Below, in pieces: positions 37,943 through 46,708 of a DNA stretch of 64,000 bases (its first letter is position 1; the number at the start of each line of letters is the position of its first letter). The stretch is taken from positions 434,001 to 498,000 of the forward strand of contig NZ_CP029206.1 in assembly GCF_003101015.1 (NCBI RefSeq), in the 5' to 3' direction. The notes under the pieces are model-generated. The model searched no databases. It saw only the letters and a list, made by a program, of their open reading frames with translations, and was not told the DNA's origin. Both the position numbers and the translations under genes were made by a program. This DNA comes from Actinobacillus porcitonsillarum. Lineage in GTDB: Bacteria > Pseudomonadota > Gammaproteobacteria > Enterobacterales > Pasteurellaceae.

Positions 37943-37987
37943 CAACAAAAAACGGTAAGTTTTTTCTGAAAACTTACCGCTTGTCGT
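37943..37987. repeat. 45-bp direct repeat, right copy (terminator hairpin with USS core)
   Basis: Identical to 37036-37080, same orientation, 907 bp away. It immediately precedes the last codons of the XRE regulator and can terminate its transcript. Confidence 0.96.
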
Positions 37988-37988
37988 A

Positions 37989-38396
37989 TTACTGTGATAA
38001 TTTCTCTACCATCTTCTGCAATGTTTCGAGTTGTGATTTTTGTAAAGCTATCAACTCATTTTTTGCAGATAACATCTCTTGTTGATGAGAAATCGTTTGT
38101 TTGAGTTGGATAATCTCAGAGGCTAAATCTTGAGAGGTGGGGTTGATGATATTTAAGCTATGGTTATTTCCACTTTCTTGAAAATAAACAACATTTCGTT
38201 CGCCAAGCGACATTAACTCCAAAATATCCGTATCAAACACTTCAACAATTTGTTCCAATTTAGGAATAGTTAAACGCGTTTCACCGCGTTCAATTTTTGC
38301 ATAACCATTTGTGGACATACCTAAACGATCCGCCATTTCATCTTGCGTTAAACTTTTGCTTTCTCTTAAAAAACGGATTTTTTCATTGATTTTCAT
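37989..38396 (-). CDS. XRE-family transcription regulator with coiled-coil tail
   Basis: 135 residues from the ATG at 38396; an upstream in-frame start would add 23 residues unlike any HTH protein (MYLFGCYITINPQL...). The helix-turn-helix is residues 3-57: KINEKIRFLRESKSLTQDEM, then GMSTNGYAKIERGETRLTI. The C-terminal 45 residues are a heptad-like coiled coil (IQLKQTISHQQEMLSAKNEL, then QLETLQKMVEKLSQ), probably for dimerisation. It is divergent from the DUF1232/LRAT cluster and may repress it and itself through the 109-base gap; this is inference. Confidence 0.85.
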   Translation of the reverse strand: MKINEKIRFLRESKSLTQDEMADRLGMSTNGYAKIERGETRLTIPKLEQIVEVFDTDILELMSLGERNVVYFQESGNNHSLNIINPTSQDLASEIIQLKQTISHQQEMLSAKNELIALQKSQLETLQKMVEKLSQ

Positions 38397-38505
38397 ATAT
38401 ACCCACAAATTCGGAAGAAACCACAACTGGGGGTTGATTGTAATATAACAGCCAAATAAATACAATTTTCATCAAATTTTAATCAATTATTTAAGGGATT
38501 TTAAT

Positions 38506-38877
38506 ATGTCGGAACTTCCTGAAAACAATAAAGAAGCACTTTCTAACGAAGAATATAGCAAAAATTTCTCCGAAGAAGGATTTTGGGATAAAGCTAAAAA
38601 ATATGCCAAAAAAGCCGGACTAAAAGTGATGGAACCTTCGCTAAAGATGTACTATGCAGCTCAAGATTCTGATACCCCAGTGTGGGCTAAAGGTATTATT
38701 TATGGCGCTTTAGGTTATTTTATCTTACCTATTGATGCTATCCCTGATGTAGCTCCGGTTGTGGGTTATACAGATGATCTCACAACTATAGCTGCTGCAT
38801 TAGCTACTGTTGCCACACATATTAAAGATGAACATGCAGAAAAAGCAAAAGAAACCATTAAACAGTGGTTTAAATAA
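38506..38877 (+). CDS. DUF1232 (YkvA-like) membrane-associated protein
   Basis: 123 residues. An N-terminal acidic stretch, then KKAGLKVMEPSLKMYYAAQD and the DUF1232 signature: WAKGIIYGALGYFILPIDAIPDVAPVVGYTDDL (about 65-97), with the conserved PxDxIPD motif. The family is widespread and of unknown role, with one or two hydrophobic segments. First of a small cluster of four plus-strand genes, opposite an XRE regulator. Confidence 0.85.
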   Translation: MSELPENNKEALSNEEYSKNFSEEGFWDKAKKYAKKAGLKVMEPSLKMYYAAQDSDTPVWAKGIIYGALGYFILPIDAIPDVAPVVGYTDDLTTIAAALATVATHIKDEHAEKAKETIKQWFK

Positions 38878-39355
38878 TCCAACAAAAACATTAATAAAAC
38901 TGGGTATTGTTTATAAAGCAACCAAATCCATTGTAAATAATCTATTTAGAAAACAAGTAACACCTAAATTCGGTTCAGTCGTTTATTGTGATTTGGCGTT
39001 TGGTATTGCAGAGCATTCGGGAATATATGTAGGCAATAATTCTATTGTACATTTAAATAAAGATGGCTTAATTGAAAGAGTATCATTAAATGATTTCATT
39101 AAAAATACTCCATCAATCACTATTTACGTTTCAAGCAAAAATGGGGAGGCAGTTGGAAGTGAAATTATTGGTCATTATGCTTTAGCACAATTAGGAAAGC
39201 GTGTTAAATATGATGTATTTAGGAGAAATTGCCACCAATTTTCGAGTGGTTGTCTAACCCAAGATTTTGATAATGCAGATCTATTTCTAATAAAACTAAA
39301 ACGTACAACTCAACAAATACTAGGAGCAAATGAATGGCGAGTATTGGCACAATAG
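38810..39355 (+). CDS. LRAT/NlpC-P60-like (permuted papain-fold) protein
   Basis: 181 residues if the ATG at 38810 is used; ATGs at 38828 or 38834 are alternatives. It overlaps the DUF1232 gene by up to 68 bases. The recognisable part is residues 40-165: FGSVVYCDLAFGIAEHSGIYVG with the catalytic histidine, and RRNCHQFSSGC with the nucleophilic cysteine. This is the NC/LRAT pattern of permuted NlpC/P60 enzymes, which include acyltransferases and thiol hydrolases. The substrate is unknown. The overlap suggests translational coupling to DUF1232. Confidence 0.7.
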   Translation: MPHILKMNMQKKQKKPLNSGLNNPTKTLIKLGIVYKATKSIVNNLFRKQVTPKFGSVVYCDLAFGIAEHSGIYVGNNSIVHLNKDGLIERVSLNDFIKNTPSITIYVSSKNGEAVGSEIIGHYALAQLGKRVKYDVFRRNCHQFSSGCLTQDFDNADLFLIKLKRTTQQILGANEWRVLAQ

Positions 39356-39405
39356 CAGCAATCATTTTAATTATTATGATTGTATCTTATATTGTAAAAA
39401 AATAA
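39334..39405 (+). CDS. Possible 23-residue single-pass membrane peptide
   Basis: ATG at 39334 follows AGGAG by 7 bases. It encodes MASIGTIAAIILIIMIVSYI followed by VKK: one hydrophobic helix with a positive tail. It overlaps the end of the LRAT-like gene and precedes the next gene by 17 bases. The good ribosome binding site and the amino-acid pattern support a real small protein, but at this length chance is possible. Confidence 0.5.
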   Translation: MASIGTIAAIILIIMIVSYIVKK

Positions 39406-39422
39406 GTTCTAGGAAAAACACC

Positions 39423-39713
39423 ATGGAAAAGACGTATGAATTTAAAGTTTTAGCTCAAATGGCAAAAACACATACAACAACATCAATGTATATATTTGTT
39501 GCAAGAAATGAAAGAGAAGCAAGAAATATGTTTAAAGCCAGTTTTCCTAATGCTTATAAAATAGTTTCATGTGTTCGTGGTTGTGAAAGAACAAAACCAC
39601 AAATAAAACAACCTGCAAGTTCTTCAAACTCTAATGCTGTTGGGACTGTTTTACTAGGTGCTGCGGCAGTAGGAGGGTTTATTTTCTCGAAACTTTTAGG
39701 TAGTAAGAAATGA
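39423..39713 (+). CDS. Small protein of unknown function with C-terminal membrane helix
   Basis: 96 residues from the ATG at 39423, chosen because AGGAAA lies 8 bases upstream. The N-terminal half is EFKVLAQMAKTHTTTSMYIF and a stretch resembling a small alpha/beta domain (NEREARNMFKASFPNAYKIVSCVRGC). A linker of Ser/Asn follows, then a glycine-rich membrane helix (VGTVLLGAAAVGGFIFSKLL). I do not recognise a family. Last of the DUF1232/LRAT/peptide cluster. Confidence 0.6.
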   Translation: MEKTYEFKVLAQMAKTHTTTSMYIFVARNEREARNMFKASFPNAYKIVSCVRGCERTKPQIKQPASSSNSNAVGTVLLGAAAVGGFIFSKLLGSKK

Positions 39714-39717
39714 TTTA

Positions 39718-39748
39718 AACCCTGCACGGTATAATCGTACAGGGTTAT
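39718..39748 (+). terminator. Probable terminator of the DUF1232/LRAT cluster
   Basis: CCCTGCACG (39720-39728) and CGTACAGGG (39736-39744) pair with one mismatch around GTATAAT. A-rich on the left; the right side has only TT, so efficiency is uncertain. Confidence 0.55.
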
Positions 39749-39794
39749 GTATAGGTTAATCTCTTAAAGATCGCTATGCCTTAGCATGCAAGGC

Positions 39795-41255
39795 TTACCC
39801 CCTTCCCCCCACAGTGATCTTGTCTAATTTTACCGTAGGTTGCCCAACACCGACAGGGACGGATTGTCCTTCTTTACCGCAAGTGCCGATGCCCGGGTCG
39901 AGTTCCATTTTTTTGCCGACCATTGAAACTTGTTGCATCGCTTCAATACCGCTGCCGATAAGGGTTGCACCGGTAACCGGTTGGGTGATTTTCCCTTTTT
40001 CAATGAGATAGGCTTCTGCGGTTGAGAACACAAATTTCCCCGAGGTAATATCGACTTGTCCACCACTGAAATGAGGCGCATATAAACCGTATTCAACCGA
40101 CTCAATCATTTCCTCAAAATCATGGTTACCTTCCGTTAAATAGGTGTTTGTCATACGAGGCATTGGCAAATGCGCATAAGACTCACGGCGACCGTTGCCC
40201 GTTGGTACAACGCCCATTAAACGTGCATTCAGTTTATCTTGAATATAACCTTTTAAAATCCCGTTTTCGATGAGGACATTGCGTTGGGACGGTACGCCTT
40301 CATCATCAACGGTCATTGAACCTCGAGCATCTTGAATGGTGCCGTCATCGACGATGGTACACAATGGCGAGGTAACCAATTCGCCAATTTTACCGGTAAA
40401 GAGTGAAGACTCTTTCCGATTGAAATCGCCCTCTAAACCGTGTCCGACGGCTTCGTGAAGTAAAATCCCCGGCCAACCGGCACCCAGCACAATCGGCATT
40501 GAGCCTGCCGGAGCCGGCATTGCCCCTAAATTCACTAATGCCATGCGCACCGCTTCTTTCGCCAAATACTCCGCACGGTTATAGCCAACCATTTCGCCGT
40601 TGATAACCTTCGGTTCAAAAAACCAATTTAAGCCATAGCGTCCACCTGCACCTGCCGAACCTCGTTCACGTTTACCATTTTCTTCCACCAAAACAGAAAC
40701 AGATAAACGCACCAAAGGGCGAATATCTGCGGCTAAAGTGCCATCACTTGCGGCAACTAACATCTCTTCATAGACGGCTGAAACATTTGCATTCACTTGG
40801 ATTACCCTTGGGTCTTCCGCACGAGCCACTTTATCAACTAAGTGGAGTAATTCGACTTTTTGCTCACGGGTTAGCGTATCAAGCGGATTGAGCGAAGGGT
40901 AACGTTTACAAGCGGTCGTTTCTTTGAAATTTTTTACCAATAATTGACCGCTTTCTTGTGTGATACTGCGAGCCGCCACTGCACATTGTTCAAGCTGGTT
41001 GAGGCTAATTTGATCGGCATACGCAAAGCCTGTTTTTTCGCCTGAAACGGCACGAACGCCAAAGCCTTTATCGATGTAAAAACCGCCTTCTTTAATAATG
41101 CTGTCTTCCAACGCCCAGCTTTCATCCATACTGAGTTGGAAATAGAGATCGGCATAATCTATGTGTCGGGTGGCGAAATGATCTAATACTTGTGATAAGT
41201 GTGAAAGCTCAAGCCCACTTGGTGCTAATAAGCTCTCTGAAACCTGTTTTAACAT
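39795..41255 (-). CDS. tldD: Metalloprotease TldD
   Basis: 486 residues. With TldE (PmbA) it forms a heterodimeric zinc protease that degrades unfolded peptides and matures microcin B17 in E. coli. The zinc motif [12 protein letters not shown] (HExxxH, about 268-279) is intact, and further conserved stretches are [19 protein letters not shown] near 355 and the C-terminal [16 protein letters not shown]. Inside the gene an ACAAGCGGTC uptake core occurs near 40910. No PmbA gene in this window. Confidence 0.96.
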   Translation of the reverse strand: MLKQVSESLLAPSGLELSHLSQVLDHFATRHIDYADLYFQLSMDESWALEDSIIKEGGFYIDKGFGVRAVSGEKTGFAYADQISLNQLEQCAVAARSITQESGQLLVKNFKETTACKRYPSLNPLDTLTREQKVELLHLVDKVARAEDPRVIQVNANVSAVYEEMLVAASDGTLAADIRPLVRLSVSVLVEENGKRERGSAGAGGRYGLNWFFEPKVINGEMVGYNRAEYLAKEAVRMALVNLGAMPAPAGSMPIVLGAGWPGILLHEAVGHGLEGDFNRKESSLFTGKIGELVTSPLCTIVDDGTIQDARGSMTVDDEGVPSQRNVLIENGILKGYIQDKLNARLMGVVPTGNGRRESYAHLPMPRMTNTYLTEGNHDFEEMIESVEYGLYAPHFSGGQVDITSGKFVFSTAEAYLIEKGKITQPVTGATLIGSGIEAMQQVSMVGKKMELDPGIGTCGKEGQSVPVGVGQPTVKLDKITVGGRG

Positions 41256-41315
41256 ATATATTCCTAGAAATAAAAATCGGTAAATTTTAACATAAATTTG
41301 ACCGCTTTATAGAAA

Positions 41316-41340
41316 GGAAAACGCCACAAAAGTGGCGTTT
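41316..41340 (-). terminator. Terminator of the lipA operon
   Basis: A perfect 9-bp stem AAACGCCAC / GTGGCGTTT with loop AAAA, ending 21 bases after the lipA stop. T-rich on the minus strand. Confidence 0.87.
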
Positions 41341-41361
41341 CAAACGTAAGGATATTACAAA

Positions 41362-42339
41362 TTATTTAACTATCTCACCTTTAGCTTGGAGGTCGGCGTG
41401 ATAAGAGGAGCGTACAAAAGGTCCACAGGCGGCATGTTCGAAGCCCATTTTCTCTGCTTCTGCACGGAACATATCAAATTCTGCCGGTGGGACATAACGT
41501 TCTACTTTTAAGTGATGACGGCTCGGTTGTAAGTATTGTCCGATTGTGAGCATTGTGACACCGTGATCACGTAAATCTTGCATTACTTCTAAAATTTCTT
41601 CATTGGTTTCGCCTAAGCCGACCATTAAGCCCGATTTGGTTGGAATGTTCGGGAATTCTTGTTTGAAGATTTTAAGTAATTCTAACGACCACTTATAATC
41701 AGCACCTGGGCGGACTTCACGATATAAACGTGGCACATTTTCTAAGTTATGGTTGAACACATCTGGTGGATTTTGCTTCAAGATAGCCACCGCTTGTTCA
41801 ACACGACCACGAAAATCCGGCACGAGAATTTCCACTTTGCAATCGGGATTGAGTGCTTTAATTTCTCGTACGGTTGCGGCAAAGTGTGCTGCACCACGGT
41901 CAGGTAAATCATCACGATCCACTGAAGTGATAACCACATATTTCAATTTCATATCTTGCACGGTTTCTGCCACTTTACGCGGTTCTTCCGGATCAAGCGG
42001 TAAGGGTTTACCGTGTGCCACATCACAGAATGGACAACGACGGGTACAAATCGCTCCCATGATCATAAAGGTTGCGGTTCCGTGGTTAAAACACTCGTGT
42101 AAATTTGGGCAAGAGGCTTCTTCACACACTGAGTGTAAGCCGTGTCTGCGCATTCCGTTTTTGATACTGTCAATTTTTGCCGAGCTTGCCGGGAGCTTAA
42201 TTTTCATCCATTCCGGTTTTTTCAAAAGTTCTTGATCGGGGTCGATATTGCGAACTTGAATGATAGATGTTTTGGCAGCATCACGATATTTTACGCCCCG
42301 TTCCATTTTGAACGGTTCTTTTTTTACAGGCGTTGTCAT
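41362..42339 (-). CDS. lipA: Lipoyl synthase
   Basis: 325 residues, radical-SAM enzyme. It inserts two sulfurs into protein-bound octanoyl groups. Both cluster motifs are present: auxiliary cluster [12 protein letters not shown] (about 76-87) and radical-[11 protein letters not shown] (about 98-105), plus the third auxiliary-cluster serine near the C-terminus in RSSYHA. Last gene of the ybeD-lipB-lipA row; 14 bases after lipB. Confidence 0.97.
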   Translation of the reverse strand: MTTPVKKEPFKMERGVKYRDAAKTSIIQVRNIDPDQELLKKPEWMKIKLPASSAKIDSIKNGMRRHGLHSVCEEASCPNLHECFNHGTATFMIMGAICTRRCPFCDVAHGKPLPLDPEEPRKVAETVQDMKLKYVVITSVDRDDLPDRGAAHFAATVREIKALNPDCKVEILVPDFRGRVEQAVAILKQNPPDVFNHNLENVPRLYREVRPGADYKWSLELLKIFKQEFPNIPTKSGLMVGLGETNEEILEVMQDLRDHGVTMLTIGQYLQPSRHHLKVERYVPPAEFDMFRAEAEKMGFEHAACGPFVRSSYHADLQAKGEIVK

Positions 42340-42353
42340 AACAATGTTATTTC

Positions 42354-43010
42354 CTAACTGTTAATAATTTGTTGCATATTATAGCCTAAAATCTCGGTAA
42401 AGTGGGCAACCAATTTTGGCGAGACTTCATCACAAGTTAAATCATTACGATTGATTAACTCACTTAATTGGCACATTTCTAACCCTGCATAGCCACAAGG
42501 GTTAATGTTTAAGAAGGGCTGTAAGTCCATATTGATATTCAACGCCAAACCGTGAAATGAACAACCTTTTCGAATACGCAAACCGAGTGAGCAGATTTTT
42601 CGTCCATCAACATAAACCCCGGGCGCGTCTGCCTTAGGGTAACCGTTCACGCCGTAATCTGCCAAGGTTTTTACCACGCATTGTTCTAGAGCAGTAACCA
42701 ACTCTCTGACTGAAATCTCTTTGCCATTTGCTTTTAACCGCTTAATGTCAATCAGCACATACATTATCTGCTGTCCTTCGCCGTGGTATGTAATTTGCCC
42801 GCCTCGATCGGTCTGAACCACGGGAATTTGGGTTGGGTTTAGTAAATGCTCGGGCTTACCGGCTGAACCTTGGGTAAACACGCTGGGGTGTTGGACAAGC
42901 CAGATTTCATCGGGGGTATTTTCATCACGATGATCGGTAAAAGATTGCATTTCGTGCCAGATTTTTTCGTAGGGCTGCGTCCCTAATTGGCGGATAATAA
43001 GGCTGGTCAT
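42354..43010 (-). CDS. lipB: Octanoyltransferase LipB
   Basis: 218 residues. It moves octanoyl from acyl carrier protein to lipoate-dependent enzymes. [17 protein letters not shown], the catalytic lysine in [14 protein letters not shown] (about 136-149) and the acyl-thioester cysteine in [12 protein letters not shown] (about 171-182) are intact. Between it and ybeD lies a 65-base REP-like palindrome. Confidence 0.97.
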   Translation of the reverse strand: MTSLIIRQLGTQPYEKIWHEMQSFTDHRDENTPDEIWLVQHPSVFTQGSAGKPEHLLNPTQIPVVQTDRGGQITYHGEGQQIMYVLIDIKRLKANGKEISVRELVTALEQCVVKTLADYGVNGYPKADAPGVYVDGRKICSLGLRIRKGCSFHGLALNINMDLQPFLNINPCGYAGLEMCQLSELINRNDLTCDEVSPKLVAHFTEILGYNMQQIINS

Positions 43011-43050
43011 TTTGATCTCTTTACTTGGGGCTGTTGAAAATCGTTATTTA

Positions 43051-43115
43051 ACCCTCTCCCCTTGTGGGAGAGGGACAGATTTTGCTTCGTTGAGAAGCAA
43101 AATCAGGGAGAGGGG
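43051..43115. repeat. REP-like composite palindrome, CCCTCTCCC family
   Basis: CCCTCTCCC (43052-43060) can pair either with GGGAGAGGG at 43066-43074 or with the second GGGAGAGGG at 43106-43114. A separate perfect 11-bp hairpin (GATTTTGCTTC / GAAGCAAAATC, 43078-43104) lies between. Located between ybeD and lipB, so within the operon transcript. Confidence 0.85.
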
Positions 43116-43135
43116 TAAAACATTCAAAGGTAAGA

Positions 43136-43435
43136 TTATAACACCATTCTTACGCCTTGAATTTTCGCCAGTTCTTCATAAAGCGTTTCAACTTGGTCGA
43201 TATGTTCTGCAATAATATCAATGGAAACCGAGTTATAAGTCCCTTTTGAGCTACGTTGTTCACGCGGGTTATAATCGCCTTTTGCGTGAATTTGCGTGAC
43301 GGCAACCACATCATCAATTAAATCATCACGATGCGTGCCGACCACTTTGAAAGTAAATGCACATGGGAATTCTAATAAGTCTTTTAATTTTGCTTGTGGA
43401 AGATCTTGAAGATTTACTGTTTTATTTTGAGTCAT
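43136..43435 (-). CDS. ybeD: YbeD-like DUF493 protein
   Basis: 99 residues, slightly longer than E. coli YbeD (87). ACT-like alpha/beta fold: [24 protein letters not shown], then [28 protein letters not shown]. Function unknown in the family, but the gene stands between dacA and lipB in most gammaproteobacteria. Confidence 0.95.
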   Translation of the reverse strand: MTQNKTVNLQDLPQAKLKDLLEFPCAFTFKVVGTHRDDLIDDVVAVTQIHAKGDYNPREQRSSKGTYNSVSIDIIAEHIDQVETLYEELAKIQGVRMVL

Positions 43436-43559
43436 AATATTTTCCTTATCTTAAATAATACGGAAGCGGTGGAATTTAGCAAAAAATTTGCGAAATCCCA
43501 CCGCTTGCTATCTTGTCCCTATATATGGGGATTGATTTTTAAATTACAAGGCCTGTGAA

Positions 43560-44738
43560 TTAGTTGAACAAACTCTTTACCGTTAGCACCAACCAATCCC
43601 ACGCTTTACCAAAGATACCGGCTTCTTGAACGTCTTGTAATGCTTGGAGAGGACTGCTCGCCACATCTTTACCATCAAGTTGATAAATCACTTTACCTAC
43701 CACTTGTCCTTTTGCTAAAGGCGCTTCTAGGCTTTTACTGTCTAACTCATAACGGGCTTTTAAATCGGCTGTTTTTCCTTTCGGAATGGTAATAAAGCTA
43801 TCTTGAACAGAACCAAGTTGGACTTTATTCGCATTACCGTAATATACACTTTCTTCTTTGATCGCTTGACCCGCCGGTAATGATTTTACCGTTTCAAAAT
43901 TCGCAAAGCCCCATTGAAGTAGCTTCTTACTTTCAACTTCACGGCCTTTATAGGTTGGTACGCCCATTACCACCGAGATTAAGCGAGTATTCGCATTCGT
44001 TGCAGAAGCGACTAGGTTATAACCTGCTTTATCTGTATGACCTGTTTTCATACCATCTACGTTCATCGTTTTGTCCCACAATAAACCGTTGCGGTTTGGC
44101 TGTGGTTTTTTGATGTTATATTTAAACTCTTTTTCTGCGTAGATTTTATATTCTTCCGGTTGATCACGAATCACATGTGCGCCAATAATCGCCATATCAT
44201 GTGCTGAAGAGAATTGGTTCGGATCATCTAAACCGTGTACGGTAGTGAAATAAGTATTTTTTAAACCAAACTGTTGTGCATATTTATTCATTTGGTCAAT
44301 AAATGCTTGCTGTGAACCTGAAGTATGTTCCGCTAAGGCAACCGCTGCATCATTACCCGAAACAATAATCAGCCCCTTCATTAAATCGCCCACCGAAACT
44401 TGCGTGTTTAAATCTAAAAACATTAATGAAGAACCTGGGAATTTTTGCGCCCAAGAATTTTCGGTCACGGTTACCATATCGCTATTGCGAACTTTACCTT
44501 GTTTAATCGCATCGCCCACAACATAAGCTGTCATCATTTTGGTTAATGAGGCAGGATATTGACGTTGATCCGGATTTAAACTCGCTAAGACAGCACCCGA
44601 GTTATAATCCATGAGAATATAGGTTTGGGCATTTAATTGCGGTGCACTAATGCCAAAATCTGTATTCACATCTGCGTAAGCAAAAGAAGAAAGCGCCATA
44701 GCACAAAGGCTAACCGATTTTAATAATGTTTTTTTCAT
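43560..44738 (-). CDS. dacA: D-alanyl-D-alanine carboxypeptidase (PBP5-type)
   Basis: 392 residues. Signal peptide ends at SFAYA-D (residue 22). Removes the terminal D-Ala from peptidoglycan pentapeptides on the outer face of the inner membrane. Catalytic motifs: SLTK (S64, K67), SGND near residue 126 and KTGHTDKAG near 228. The C-terminal beta domain and amphipathic membrane anchor (GKAWDWLVLTVKSLFN) are intact. Confidence 0.97.
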   Translation of the reverse strand: MKKTLLKSVSLCAMALSSFAYADVNTDFGISAPQLNAQTYILMDYNSGAVLASLNPDQRQYPASLTKMMTAYVVGDAIKQGKVRNSDMVTVTENSWAQKFPGSSLMFLDLNTQVSVGDLMKGLIIVSGNDAAVALAEHTSGSQQAFIDQMNKYAQQFGLKNTYFTTVHGLDDPNQFSSAHDMAIIGAHVIRDQPEEYKIYAEKEFKYNIKKPQPNRNGLLWDKTMNVDGMKTGHTDKAGYNLVASATNANTRLISVVMGVPTYKGREVESKKLLQWGFANFETVKSLPAGQAIKEESVYYGNANKVQLGSVQDSFITIPKGKTADLKARYELDSKSLEAPLAKGQVVGKVIYQLDGKDVASSPLQALQDVQEAGIFGKAWDWLVLTVKSLFN

Positions 44739-44785
44739 ATTAAAGATTCCGAACTGTTTAAATTTAATTTTATAAAATAACGATA

Positions 44786-44820
44786 AAAACTAAGGGCTTG
44801 TTGGTAACCAACAACCCCTT
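44786..44820 (-). terminator. Terminator after rlpA
   Basis: AAGGG-TTGTTGG and CCAACAA-CCCTT form a stem with one C-C mismatch around TAA, followed on the minus strand by AGTTTTTA. It separates rlpA from dacA. Confidence 0.75.
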
Positions 44821-44842
44821 AAATAAACCGGCTTCAGAAAAA

Positions 44843-45415
44843 TTAAATATCTTCTTCCTGAATTTCAGTCGATTTTTTATTTTTATTCAAGATCGCTAAT
44901 TTAACCTTAGCTGTGCCTGAATGATGCATGCCTAATTGACGCGCTGCTGTTTTCGATAAATCAATGACACGTGCATGGGCATAAGGACCACGGTCATTTA
45001 CTCGCACGACCACTTTTTTACCATTACGCATATTCGTCACTTCAACTAACGTCCCGAAAGGTAATGTTTTATGGGCGGCGGTCATTGCAGCGTTATTAAA
45101 GGTTTCGCCATTTGCGGTACGGCGACCGTTAAATTTGTCTGCATAATAGCTCGCAACACCAGATTGGAAATGCTGACGAGCGACTTTTTTCTGTAAGTCT
45201 TGTTTGGCTTTCACGGCTTTTTTCGCAGATTTTTGCGAAGATTTAACCGCTTTTACCGTTTGTTTTGATGTTTTAACTTTAGCAACAACCTTCTTTTTGG
45301 CTACTACTGTCGTTTTCACACTTGTTTTTGCGTGTTTAGTTGCTGCAACAGAATTCAATGATCCGAATGTTAAGAATCCAGCTAACAACAGGGTTACAAT
45401 TTTACTTAATCGCAT
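44843..45415 (-). CDS. rlpA: RlpA-family septal-ring lytic transglycosylase
   Basis: 190 residues, much shorter than E. coli RlpA (362) because the SPOR domain is absent, as is common in Pasteurellaceae. Signal peptide ([25 protein letters not shown]), a Lys-rich spacer (residues 27-80), then the double-psi beta-barrel: [31 protein letters not shown] strand and [16 protein letters not shown] with the catalytic Asp. It cleaves naked glycan strands. Confidence 0.92.
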   Translation of the reverse strand: MRLSKIVTLLLAGFLTFGSLNSVAATKHAKTSVKTTVVAKKKVVAKVKTSKQTVKAVKSSQKSAKKAVKAKQDLQKKVARQHFQSGVASYYADKFNGRRTANGETFNNAAMTAAHKTLPFGTLVEVTNMRNGKKVVVRVNDRGPYAHARVIDLSKTAARQLGMHHSGTAKVKLAILNKNKKSTEIQEEDI

Positions 45416-45580
45416 AAGTATGTATTCCTCATTTAGATATCGTTTCGTTTGTAACGATGTTTGTATTGCCCATCACGCTTAGAAAGAATGATGGTTGGCT
45501 GTTAATCTCTAATAGATAACTGCTCTTGTATGTGCTTTTTGATACCGCAAAAAAGCAAAAGTTTAATTTTAATGCAAAAA

Positions 45581-46708
45581 TTATTTAAGTTTACTATAAG
45601 GATTGTTGTCATTTGCTCGTTTTCTATGCACGTAGCTTGACATCATCAACCCAAAAGCCGCCATAAGTGTAACATAAGATGTTCCCCCATAGCTAAACAG
45701 TGGTAAGGGTACACCAACTACGGGTAAAATACCACTTACCATACCAATGTTTACAAAAACATACACAAAAAAGAGTAATGCTGTGCCACCAGAAAGAATG
45801 CGCCCGAATGCATTATCCGATTTTGCGCCAATCATCAGCCCTCGTGCAATAATAAACAAATAGATGGCTAATAAGATCAATACCCCAATTAAACCATGCT
45901 CTTCACTTAATACCGCAAAGATAAAATCGGTATGTGGCTCAGGCAAAAATTCAAGTTGAGATTGCGTGCCTTCCATCCAGCCTTTTCCGTGTAGTCCACC
46001 TGAACCAATCGCAATTTTTGACTGAATAATATGGTAACCCGCACCCAGCGGATCTTTCTCTGGGTCGATCAATGTCATTACCCGTGTTTTCTGATAATCA
46101 TGCATCAAAAAGAACCACATTATCGGAATAAATCCGGCAAGAAATACCACGCCGGCGCCAATTAACTTCCAACTCAATCCGGCTAAAAACAGAACGAAAA
46201 TCCCTGCTGCACAAACAAGAATTGAGGTTCCTAAGTCCGGTTGCATCGCAACGAGCAAGGTTGGAAAAACAATAATGGCTAAAGCAATAAAGGTATCTCT
46301 GAAACTCGGTGGTAACGGGCGATTACTTAAAAAGGTGGCCACCATCAAAGGCACCGCTAATTTCGCAATTTCCGAAGGTTGAAAACGTACAAAGCCTAAA
46401 TTGAGCCAACGCTGTGCTCCTTTACTGGTTTCACCAATTAAATCTACTAGTACCAACATCACTATCGTGACTGCATAAAGATACGGCGAAACTTGTTTAT
46501 AGACTCTTGGTGGAATCATTGCCATGACAAACATCACGCCTAAGCCTAATGTGACTTGGACAATTCGGTTGGTAAACATTCGTTCACTCGCACCACTTGC
46601 GCTATATAACACAAGTAAACCATATCCGGTAATCGTTAATAATCCGAGCAATAACCATACATCAAGAGAAAAGACTTTCCAAAAGAGTTTCTTAAAGCCA
46701 TTATTCAT
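45581..46708 (-). CDS. mrdB: Peptidoglycan glycosyltransferase RodA (MrdB)
   Basis: 375 residues, SEDS family, about ten membrane helices. It polymerises glycan strands in the elongasome with PBP2. The conserved DLGTSIL (near 160), EEHGLIG (near 270) and [15 protein letters not shown] (near 330) motifs are present. It overlaps mrdA by eight bases, so the pair is translationally coupled. Confidence 0.97.
   Translation of the reverse strand: MNNGFKKLFWKVFSLDVWLLLGLLTITGYGLLVLYSASGASERMFTNRIVQVTLGLGVMFVMAMIPPRVYKQVSPYLYAVTIVMLVLVDLIGETSKGAQRWLNLGFVRFQPSEIAKLAVPLMVATFLSNRPLPPSFRDTFIALAIIVFPTLLVAMQPDLGTSILVCAAGIFVLFLAGLSWKLIGAGVVFLAGFIPIMWFFLMHDYQKTRVMTLIDPEKDPLGAGYHIIQSKIAIGSGGLHGKGWMEGTQSQLEFLPEPHTDFIFAVLSEEHGLIGVLILLAIYLFIIARGLMIGAKSDNAFGRILSGGTALLFFVYVFVNIGMVSGILPVVGVPLPLFSYGGTSYVTLMAAFGLMMSSYVHRKRANDNNPYSKLK

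Noticed and set aside
45416..45580. Extra gene between rlpA and rodA
   Set aside because: Only fragments without start signals are seen; it reads as promoter/leader DNA for rlpA.
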